Assembly: GCA_002385545.1 (NCBI GenBank)
Contig: DGDR01000102.1
Location: 1-48,560 of the forward strand
Direction: 5' to 3'
Source: Clostridium sp. UBA3947
Lineage (GTDB): Bacteria; Bacillota; Clostridia; Clostridiales; Clostridiaceae
DNA: 48,560 nt
The notes beneath the pieces were generated by a model that searched no databases, was not told the origin of the DNA, and saw only the letters and a program-made list of their open reading frames with translations. Made by a program: the position numbers and the translations under genes. How positions within the stretch are numbered: position 1 is the stretch's first letter; each line of letters begins with the position of its first letter. This document shows, in pieces, positions 42,701-48,560 of the stretch.

Positions 42701-45529
42701 ACCTTTTATATAGGACTTTAAAGTTTTGCCGCTTTGTGCTTCTGCATCAGCAGCGGTTTGCCATTCTAAAAGATTCTTCTTGCTTATATATAATCGGTAC
42801 AGGGTTCTAATTATGGCATCGCACATTAAATATGCCATATAAGGCAGAAAGCAAAAAAGCATAAATACTTGCTCTACAGCCATTAGACTATTTTTTAGTC
42901 TTCCAGTTAAACTTACACTTTTGCTAGGAAGCATAACTACTTCTGAAACATCAAAAAATACCGGGCACAATATGGATAGGAAAGCTATTATTATCCAAGG
43001 ACCATAATTAGGCAATATAGTAAAGGCTAATATTATAAGTAAAATTATTGAGGGACTTAAAAGACTTCTTCTTAAGTTATCAAATATCTTCCAAATAGAT
43101 AATTTATTCAAAGGACTTTTCTTAGTAATCCAAGGTATCAACTGCCAATCGCCTCTAACCCATCGATGGAGCCTCTTGCAGCTCGCATTATAATAGGCTG
43201 GATACCCATCAACCAATTCTATGTCTGTAACTAATGCAGTCCTTGCATAGCTACCTTCTAATAAGTCATGACTAAGCACTGCATTTTCTGGAATCTCATC
43301 CTTCAAAACTGTTTCAAAGACGTCTATATCATAGATTCCCTTTCCAGTGAAAATACCTTCCTTAAAAAGATCCTGATAAACATCCGATACAGCTGTAGTA
43401 TATATATCTATACCAGTTTCCCCAGAGAATATTCTAGAGAAAGGTGTTTTATTGGCATTAACATTACCTACACTAACTCTAGGCTGCATTATTCCATATC
43501 CTCTAGTAACCTTTTTATTTTCCTTATCAAGCTTTGCCCTATTTAAAATATGACTCATAGCCCCAATCATTCGCTTAGCAGCATCTCTTGGCAAAACAGT
43601 ATCACTATCCAAGGTAATTACATATTTTACTCTCTGTAATTTACTGATATCACCACTTATCACATTATAGGTAGTATTTTTATTACCTCTTAATAGGGCA
43701 TTAAACTCCATGAGCTTTCCTCTTTTTCGCTCCCACCCCATCCAGCAGCCTTGTTTCTCATTATATAACCTGCGTCGGCATAAGAAGTAAAATTTATCTT
43801 CACCTTTTTTTCCGTACTTTTCATTTAACTCCTTTACTTTCTTTAAGGCTGCATTAATAATATCAGCATCCTTCGCTTCCTGCTCCTTATCACTATCACA
43901 AAAATCACCAAGGATAGCAAAATATAAATTATCTTCCGCATTAGATAAATAGTATATTTCTAGGTCCTCTAATAATTCTACCGCCCTTTTTTCACTGTTT
44001 ATTAAGGTTGGAATCACCACCACAGTAGCACTTTCTTCTGGTATTCCATCCTCCAAGGCCATTTTGGGAACAAAGCTAGGTCTTGTTAATGAATTTATGC
44101 CCCAATTTAATATCGAAATAATAATTTCACTGGCTGGAATAAGCACTGCTATAACTGCAATTATATATCGCCATAAATCTCTGCTTGTATCTCTATTTAT
44201 ACTTGTGGATATGGCCACTACTTCAATGAATGCTATACCCAAACCAATTACTAGTAAGTAAAATAATAAGGGCTTACTTTTTATGGCATCAACAATTTTG
44301 TCTATTGTAGACCTCTTATAAGATATTTTTTTCTTTAGATAAGTGATACCCTCATCCATTAAGTAGTATCCTACATGGGTTTGATAATCCTCTCCACCTC
44401 TTTCCTTTACTTCCCTTGCACATTCCACCACCTTCTTAGCCACATAAGCTTCTCCTACATTAGCCTTTCTAGCTAGGATTTCTAAGCAATGTCTATAGCT
44501 ATCTCTAGATTCAAAATCCATCTCCGAATATACATTAGCTGGATCATTTTTTAAGATTTGCTCAACGTAGCTAAGCCTTTCAAAGGAATCTTTCCAATTT
44601 ATACCTGCTAAAGTTCTGATTGAAGATATACTATTACCTAAAGAAATCTGATAATTAGCCTGCTTTCTATGCTCTTGATTAATTATTTTGTCAATACTAG
44701 ATTGGTTAGCTTCTAAGTTTTCATTGATCCATCTATACACTTCATCACTGTCTACACCGTTATCTCTAATAACCTTTATAACTCTTTCAACAAAATGAGA
44801 TGAAAATGTGAAGGGGGTATTTTTTAGCACTCCTATTTCCTGACTAAGTCTTTTTTCTGCAAAGGCATTAATAATTCTATCAGCTACTATCTCTCCTTTT
44901 CTTTTTTCCTTTAATGCATAAACTATCTTTTCTACTATATGACTTATATTTTGAATAAGGGCAATTCTTAGCATAATAGGTAAGGCCCACAGCTCTCCAC
45001 TATTTAAGATAGTATTTCTCTGATAAACTTTTATAAAACTTTCTACCCGTTCTTCATCTATCATTCCATCGGTATGAGATATTATTTCAACAGCTATATG
45101 ATAAACTCTAGGGTAGCCCTTCATAATACCTTTACTTATCACCGGTAAATTCTTATAATAGCTTTCTGGCATATTATATTTAACATCCTTATATTCTTTT
45201 TGAATTAAATATAAATTATCTAGGAGCCACTCTGCTGCAGGCACCATATCCTGTTTATTATCAATTTCTTTATCAATATACTCATAAGCCTTTATAATAG
45301 TTTCAAAACTCTTATCAAGACTTTTTATTAATTTCCTTTTTGAACTTATTCGTTTGGTCTCAGAAAAGTGAGTGGATATTTGAACAGCATGCCTTTCTAA
45401 TTCCTCACTGTTTACGTATATATTAGGAACATCCTCCATTATATTTTCTTCTTTATCTTCATTTTTGAAAAATAGATAAATAATTAGTGCTAAGGCAAGT
45501 GTCATAACTGTTAAATATGCATATATCAT
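36725..45529 (-). CDS. cyclic beta-1,2-glucan synthase-like protein (GT84-cyclization-GH94)
   Basis: Giant inner-membrane glucan synthase of 2,934 residues. Order: one N-terminal membrane helix (about 1-20), a helical region, paired helices near 410-480, a GT84 glucosyltransferase with VITLDSDTVLP near 640 and HRWVRGDWQ near 785, several more membrane helices, a glycoamylase-like cyclization domain with GLVSWSGTMFEYFMPLL near 1385, and a GH94-like phosphorylase module with GSGDWNDGM (2618-2626), whose aspartate is the general acid. NdvB/ChvB/Cgs have the same plan at about 2,820-2,870 residues. The frame opens at TTG 45586, but ATG 45529 follows GGGAG. No exporter gene is adjacent. The glucan product is inferred. 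Confidence 0.88.
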   Translation of the reverse strand: MIYAYLTVMTLALALIIYLFFKNEDKEENIMEDVPNIYVNSEELERHAVQISTHFSETKRISSKRKLIKSLDKSFETIIKAYEYIDKEIDNKQDMVPAAEWLLDNLYLIQKEYKDVKYNMPESYYKNLPVISKGIMKGYPRVYHIAVEIISHTDGMIDEERVESFIKVYQRNTILNSGELWALPIMLRIALIQNISHIVEKIVYALKEKRKGEIVADRIINAFAEKRLSQEIGVLKNTPFTFSSHFVERVIKVIRDNGVDSDEVYRWINENLEANQSSIDKIINQEHRKQANYQISLGNSISSIRTLAGINWKDSFERLSYVEQILKNDPANVYSEMDFESRDSYRHCLEILARKANVGEAYVAKKVVECAREVKERGGEDYQTHVGYYLMDEGITYLKKKISYKRSTIDKIVDAIKSKPLLFYLLVIGLGIAFIEVVAISTSINRDTSRDLWRYIIAVIAVLIPASEIIISILNWGINSLTRPSFVPKMALEDGIPEESATVVVIPTLINSEKRAVELLEDLEIYYLSNAEDNLYFAILGDFCDSDKEQEAKDADIINAALKKVKELNEKYGKKGEDKFYFLCRRRLYNEKQGCWMGWERKRGKLMEFNALLRGNKNTTYNVISGDISKLQRVKYVITLDSDTVLPRDAAKRMIGAMSHILNRAKLDKENKKVTRGYGIMQPRVSVGNVNANKTPFSRIFSGETGIDIYTTAVSDVYQDLFKEGIFTGKGIYDIDVFETVLKDEIPENAVLSHDLLEGSYARTALVTDIELVDGYPAYYNASCKRLHRWVRGDWQLIPWITKKSPLNKLSIWKIFDNLRRSLLSPSIILLIILAFTILPNYGPWIIIAFLSILCPVFFDVSEVVMLPSKSVSLTGRLKNSLMAVEQVFMLFCFLPYMAYLMCDAIIRTLYRLYISKKNLLEWQTAADAEAQSGKTLKSYIKGMWVGSAIAVLILVLAFLNSASWGLIMLPSTILWFISPYIAYYISQEYSKEGYSYNKEDERLLRRLSRETWAYFEDFVNKENNWLPPDNYQENPPNGVAHRTSPTNMGMGITSNLCAHDLGYTTLSDTIERVDKTLTNIESLDKFKGHLYNWYDTKTKEPLYPRYVSSVDSGNMVAYLWMAAKAIEDYINEPLLSVNYKLGIEDTIMLATTEIKEKTSLKEPYDDILKELQSLNMNISSWKRFLMNLWSRVIDVEKKTNNKGLYWNAKLKSTCSKFLGEIQRYAPWVDILKSDELMELNELRDLEAAVSSVSFSKMNDYLDNLYEKIKGSSKYAEGKKEAIFELIDNSRKEISAQCLKAKNVIGRLYNFVKATDFRILYDKKRQLFSIGYDVEKDTLNNSYYDLLASEARCASFISIAKGDIEQKHWFKLGRSITFMGKFKGLVSWSGTMFEYFMPLLIMKNYPDTLLDETYKAVIDSQKRYCRERNVPWGISESAFYYFDKDMNYQYKAFGVPGVGLKRGLSNELVVAPYASIITMQKDLKGSLNNIRRFIKEGMEGRYGLYEAIDFTRDRLPKGKSKMVVKNYMVHHQGMSLMALNNILRDDILVKRFHSIPEIKATELLLQEKMPKNVVYDRKLSVNTYEGTKTKPSLFVRSYNTALTDSPETHILSNGTYSTMITNSGSGYGKRDDMTIYRWREDATDDSSGMFIFIKNIDNGHYWSTTYQPCKSEGEEYNVIFSMDKVEFKRKDGDITTHTEITVSGEDNAEIRKVTLTNHGSEQVILEITSYCEVTLAPYNADVVHPTFSNLFISTEYDDSNGCILANRRPRAKGQIGHWMMATIALQGEAVGNVQYETSRLNFIGRGRSLINPIAMDKDAPLHNTVGAVLDPIISMRRRVVLNSGESCKIAYTIAVADTKGEAIALAKKYREFQNVIRAFELAWTESQVEMKYMGIKSTQANLYQIMASRILFINEQLIQRQDYIRRIKKHQRDLWPYGISGDLPIVLLIIRNENDLDFVRQLICAHEYWAMKGLKVDLVILNLEEVSYSQPLQHAVRDLLAVTKGSGRNRGGVFVHNRATMDDATIEFLMGIARLVIDSENGSFTEQINGGLTSKVNLIKIQNLDDNELDKEAVSYMRSRAAENRYIRKNEYKNKEKSDSSKDRIGKFKWKLKQVYSVEFSREITSANRKIMKKYYDPEDLYFFNGYGGFNKENNAYVIILDDFKSTPAPWINVISNNKFGFHVSESGSAYTWSENSRENKITSWSNDAITDIPGEALFIRDEESGDYWSITPKPIRDNGRYIIEHGFGYSRFIHEAYGIEGIETMFTPMNERCKIIIVTLNNISGRRRKLSLTYYAQLVLGVVPDNTAQYICTMINQEKKYIYGENPYNEHFGALKAFLHIAGGKEESFTGSRKEFIGRGKSIFSPEAMRKEYLSNISGAGIDPCLCENTKLELNAGEEKSFIIILGQYESLEEVEGCIKRFKDIQQATISLEESINYWRQFLGRIKVNTPDKSMDILLNGWLMYQTLACRYWARTAFYQSGGAYGYRDQLQDSMNIGIIESKITREQILRSAERQYTEGDVQHWWHPVVDSGIRTRFSDDLLWLPYVTANYINTTGDYSILDETAGYLEDEPLREGEDERYTVARKSEQIGSIYEHCLKAIDRALKFGPHNIPLMGSGDWNDGMSTVGNEGKGESVWLGWFLYSILNSFKEICKYKKDEAKYEEYKNQAEFIRKNIEEHAWDGSWYRRAYFDDGTPLGSIENDECQIDSIAQSWSIISGAGDPSRVKQAMSSAEKYLVKEDKGMILLLTPAFNSSSLEPGYIKGYVPGVRENGAQYTHAAVWFILAEAMQGNGEKAWSYFNMINPINHSETALECEQYKVEPYVMCADVYNREPHCGRGGWSWYTGASGWMYKVGIEAILGLKLKGEKGFAIEPAVPYSWEEYSIEFTRDNCKYNIKVKRAEDKYVSLDGKRLSEHIIPWLKEGEHQVIVTI

Positions 45530-45605
45530 ACGTTTCTCCCTTTCTTGGTCATAATTTTCCTTCTCACTTTGTTTATTATTGCCCAAGAAATAGAAAATTA
45601 TTAAA

Positions 45606-45656
45606 ATATAAAGGGATGTTTTATTCCATCCCTTTATGGAAATAAAACATCCCTAA
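45606..45656 (-). terminator. terminator of lysA
   Basis: AGGGATGTTTTATT (45612-45625) pairs with AATAAAACATCCCT (45641-45654), which overlaps the lysA stop; a T-rich run follows on the minus strand. Confidence 0.85.
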
Positions 45657-46948
45657 ATTAACTCATTCTTTATTAAATCATCATAGCTTTCTCTTTTATA
45701 TACCAATCTAGATTTTCCTTTAGCCACCATTACCACTGCTGCCTTAGGAATTTTATTGTAGTTGCTTGCCATAGAGAAGCCATAGGCTCCAGTAGTTAAT
45801 ATTGCTAGCAAATCTCCTTCTTTAGCAACTGGTAAAGTAGCATCCTTTATAAGGATATCTCCAGACTCACAGCACTTACCAGCAATTGTTACCACTTCTG
45901 TTTGGCTGTCTTCAACTCTATTAGCTATTAAGCAATCGTATTTAGCACCATATAGAGCAGGTCTAATATTATCTGTCATTCCTCCATCAACAGATATATA
46001 TTTTCTCACATCAGGTATTTCCTTTATTGCTCCAACTTTATACAAGGTAATACCTGCATTAGCTACTATAGATCTTCCTGGTTCTATTGTAAGCATTGGT
46101 GGTTCTATTGTAAGTTCCTTGCTCTTTTTATCATAAGCTTCTAGGATTGCACCACAGAAGTCTTCCAATTCAAGAGGTTTATCTGCCTCAGTGTAATATA
46201 TGCCAATACCTCCACCTAGATCTAACTCCTTTAGCATATAGCCAGTCTCATCATAAATGCTTTGCATTAATGATAGCATTACATCTACAGCATCCTTATA
46301 GGGCTGAGTATCAAATATTTGAGAACCTATATGGCAATGGAAGCCTGCTAATTCTATATTTTCTGCTTTAAGAACTTCCTTAACTACTTCTATCACATTA
46401 TTATTTAATAGAGTAAATCCAAACTTTGAATCTATCTGTCCTGTCTTAATATAATCATGGGTATGAGCTTCAATACCAGGAGTAATTCTTAGTAATACCT
46501 TTTGCTTTGTGTTATATTTTTCTGCTGCTTTGTTTATATGATGTATTTCAGAAAAACCATCTACTACAAATCTACCTACTCCTAATTTTACTCCCATATC
46601 AATTTCATCTAAGGTCTTATTGTTACCGTGATAATATATTTTTTCCATAGGGAATCCGCTCTTATATGCAGTATAGAGCTCTCCTCCCGAAACTACATCT
46701 AGACACAAGCCTTCTTCATTCACAATTTTACACATAGCCATAGTAAGAAAAGCCTTTCCTGCATAGGCTACTCTATTACTTCTGTTATCACCACAAAAGG
46801 CTTTCATATATCTTTTACATATATCTCTGATAAGGTCTTCATCATATACATAAAGCGGAGTGCCATATTCCTTTGCCAAATCAGAGCATTTTATACCTCC
46901 AATGATTAGCTCATTGTCAACGACTTTCATGCTGCCAAATAATTTCAT
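45653..46948 (-). CDS. lysA: diaminopimelate decarboxylase
   Basis: Pyridoxal-phosphate enzyme that decarboxylates meso-diaminopimelate to lysine, the last step of lysine synthesis. The cofactor lysine is in VAYAGKAF (near residue 47), followed by HCHIGSQI, GGGIGIYY, EPGRSIVANAG and CCESGDIL, all typical of LysA. 431 residues is normal. The long frame starts at ATG 46990 within MLNLWLKIR, but a GGGGG ribosome binding site precedes ATG 46948 (MKLFGSMKV). No lysine riboswitch is visible upstream. It is not clustered with other lysine genes here. Confidence 0.95.
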   Translation of the reverse strand: MKLFGSMKVVDNELIIGGIKCSDLAKEYGTPLYVYDEDLIRDICKRYMKAFCGDNRSNRVAYAGKAFLTMAMCKIVNEEGLCLDVVSGGELYTAYKSGFPMEKIYYHGNNKTLDEIDMGVKLGVGRFVVDGFSEIHHINKAAEKYNTKQKVLLRITPGIEAHTHDYIKTGQIDSKFGFTLLNNNVIEVVKEVLKAENIELAGFHCHIGSQIFDTQPYKDAVDVMLSLMQSIYDETGYMLKELDLGGGIGIYYTEADKPLELEDFCGAILEAYDKKSKELTIEPPMLTIEPGRSIVANAGITLYKVGAIKEIPDVRKYISVDGGMTDNIRPALYGAKYDCLIANRVEDSQTEVVTIAGKCCESGDILIKDATLPVAKEGDLLAILTTGAYGFSMASNYNKIPKAAVVMVAKGKSRLVYKRESYDDLIKNELI

Positions 46949-47114
46949 TTTACATTCCCCCATCCTTATTTTTAACCATAAGTTTAACATTTAAAATTGT
47001 AATCAAGAGATTTTCTGCCCCCTTAGAAAATTTTAAATGCTCACAAAAGCACCACTTATATATTATCCTTATTTTAGTAGTGTTGTGTCCATTTGTCTAA
47101 ATTTTCCTGCATTA

Positions 47115-47147
47115 ACAAAAATACAGCAAAGAAGCGCCTTTGCTGTA
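47115..47147 (-). terminator. terminator of the M18 aminopeptidase gene
   Basis: TACAGCAAAG (47122-47131) pairs with CTTTGCTGTA (47138-47147) and is followed by TTTTTG on the minus strand. Confidence 0.85.
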
Positions 47148-47199
47148 CTTTAATACAAATATATTAACATAAAAACTACATATTCCGCAATAGTTTTTT

Positions 47200-48495
47200 T
47201 CATTTTTTGTAAAACTCTAAGAAGGCCTTTATTACATATCCATGATCCTCTACTCCACCTAATTCTCTAATAGAGTGCATAGCTAGAATTGGAGTACCAA
47301 TATCCACAGATTTTATTGGTAAATGAGTTGATGATATAGGACCTATAGTTGAGCCTCCTCTTTCATCAGAGCGGTTTACAAATTTTTGAACAGGTACACC
47401 AGCCCTTTTACATATCATTTCAAAAACTGCTGTAGTAACACTATCCGATGTATACCTTTGAGCTGCACTAATCTTAATTACTGGTCCTCCATTAATTACA
47501 GCCCTATTTAGTGGGTCGTATTTTTCTGCTAAGATTGGATGAACTGCATGAGCTAAATCTGCAGATATCATAAAGGAATTAGCATAGGCTCTAAACAATT
47601 CCTCTCTTCCCTTTCCTAAGGCTATTACTATTCTTTCCAGCAAGTGGGTTAATACCTCTGAATCTGCTCCCTGTCTTGTAGCACTGCCTACTTCCTCATT
47701 ATCGAAGAAGGCTGCCACCTTAATAGCATCGCTCTTGGAACTATGTATTAAAGCTTCTAAGGCAGCATGTACCATAGCTAAGTTATCTAACCTACTAGAA
47801 GATATTAATTCATCTTCTGCGCCAAGTATAGATCCCTTCTCATATTCGTATAAAAACAAATCATAGTCTAGTATCTCCTCTTCTTTTATGTTCAATTCCT
47901 TAGCTAATAATTTTCTTAAGTAACCTTCCTTCATCCTTTCTTTTCCTACTGTAAGTAGAGGAAGAGTATGTCTTTGAGGATTTATTTCCATTCCTTCATT
48001 TACTCTACGATTAAAGTGTATAGCTAAATTAGGGATAACTAACAAGGGCTTTTTAATATTGATAAAGTACTTCTTTGGTAAAAATCCATTGCTATTTGCT
48101 GTAACTCTACCTGCTATGGAAAGTGGTCTATCCATCCAGGTATTAAGAATGGGACCTCCATAAACCTCAGTGTTTAAGCTCACGTACCTTCCTTCTGTTA
48201 TAATTTCAGCCCTTGGCTTTATTTTAAAGCCCGGTGAATCTGTATGAGCACCTATTATTTTAAAGCCTGTTTCCTCAATTTCCCCTTCACCTACAACAAA
48301 GGCAAAAATAGCAGAATCATTTATCTTTAAATAATACTTACCACCCTTAGTAATATCCCATTTATCCCTTTCTTTTAATTCTATAAAATTATTATCTTTT
48401 AACATACCTTCTGCAGTTAATACTGCATGATAGGCCGTAGGACTTTCATTTATAAAATCCAAAAGCTTTTCAGCATATTCTCTATTTGATTTCAT
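47200..48495 (-). CDS. M18 family aminopeptidase
   Basis: Zinc-dependent aminopeptidase of the aspartyl/M18 family. Key segments in order: GAHTDSPGFKIKP (first metal histidine), SSRLDNLAMVHAA (bridging aspartate), FFDNEEVGSATRQGA (catalytic glutamates), and ISADLAHAVHP and LAMHSIRELGGVEDH (final metal residues). 431 residues is normal. It trims N-terminal residues, often acidic ones, from peptides. ATG 48495 follows GGAGGTG. The promoter would lie in the last 65 bases of the window, where TATATT-type -10 candidates occur but none is convincing. A terminator follows. Confidence 0.94.
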   Translation of the reverse strand: MKSNREYAEKLLDFINESPTAYHAVLTAEGMLKDNNFIELKERDKWDITKGGKYYLKINDSAIFAFVVGEGEIEETGFKIIGAHTDSPGFKIKPRAEIITEGRYVSLNTEVYGGPILNTWMDRPLSIAGRVTANSNGFLPKKYFINIKKPLLVIPNLAIHFNRRVNEGMEINPQRHTLPLLTVGKERMKEGYLRKLLAKELNIKEEEILDYDLFLYEYEKGSILGAEDELISSSRLDNLAMVHAALEALIHSSKSDAIKVAAFFDNEEVGSATRQGADSEVLTHLLERIVIALGKGREELFRAYANSFMISADLAHAVHPILAEKYDPLNRAVINGGPVIKISAAQRYTSDSVTTAVFEMICKRAGVPVQKFVNRSDERGGSTIGPISSTHLPIKSVDIGTPILAMHSIRELGGVEDHGYVIKAFLEFYKK

Positions 48496-48560
48496 AGGGG
48501 CACCTCCGCAATTTTTTTGAAAATATATAATATAGCATTTATGATATACTAATATTATAT

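Noticed and set aside
46949..47199. Lysine riboswitch upstream of lysA
   Set aside because: The gap is short and filled by a terminator; none of the conserved lysine-riboswitch helices are visible.
1..48560. CRISPR arrays, prophage or complete insertion sequences
   Set aside because: No regularly spaced direct repeats, phage structural genes or intact transposase genes were seen.

Overview
The window looks like a chromosomal segment of a low-GC, anaerobic, endospore-forming clostridium (Clostridium or a close relative). The evidence is the AT-rich sequence with GGAGG-type ribosome binding sites, a gerK-type spore germination locus, desulfoferrodoxin (an oxygen-defence enzyme of anaerobes), two T-box leaders on aminoacyl-tRNA synthetases, and a FlhB-C-terminal/FliK-like gene pair. 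Most genes are housekeeping or conserved clostridial genes. I see no prophage, intact insertion sequence, CRISPR array or rRNA.

Layout. 0.1-4.2 kb: phosphatidylserine synthase; a two-gene unit of unknown small proteins whose first ribosome binding site lies inside a hairpin; a TGS-domain nucleoside kinase; and a DUF421-DUF4363 membrane pair. 4.2-7.6 kb: a MoxR-DUF58-DUF4129 operon lacking the usual transglutaminase domain. 7.7-8.7 kb: class II fructose-bisphosphate aldolase behind a promoter with a CggR-like operator directly downstream. 8.8-11.8 kb: a secreted protein, a nucleoid-associated protein, a DUF6106 membrane protein and a CYTH protein. 11.8-15.4 kb: tRNA-Gln(CTG), leucine T-box, leuS, and a HesB-like protein with a cysteine-rich tail. 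15.5-21.3 kb: small alarmone synthetase, DUF2225 protein, a four-domain persulfide-handling fusion enzyme with its ArsR repressor, and a phosphoesterase. 21.3-26.8 kb: FlhB-C/FliK-like pair, tyrS, a small P-loop ATPase and an AlbA_2 protein. 26.9-30.6 kb: gerKA-gerKC with divergent gerKB. 30.7-36.6 kb: two small proteins, prfC, a HAD phosphatase, lgt, trpS with its tryptophan T-box, and desulfoferrodoxin with a PerR-like box. 36.7-45.5 kb: one 2,934-residue cyclic beta-1,2-glucan synthase-like protein, about 18 percent of the window. 45.6-48.5 kb: lysA and an M18 aminopeptidase.

Most genes stand alone or in pairs, each bounded by a visible intrinsic terminator. Several start codons were moved inward from the longest possible frame because the Shine-Dalgarno sequence lies between the first in-frame start and the next; each case is noted. 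The points most worth checking are the CggR-like operator at fba, the giant glucan synthase without an adjacent exporter, the four-domain sulfur fusion, and the hairpin that buries a start site at 1150-1201. Nothing here is clearly a wholly new system.
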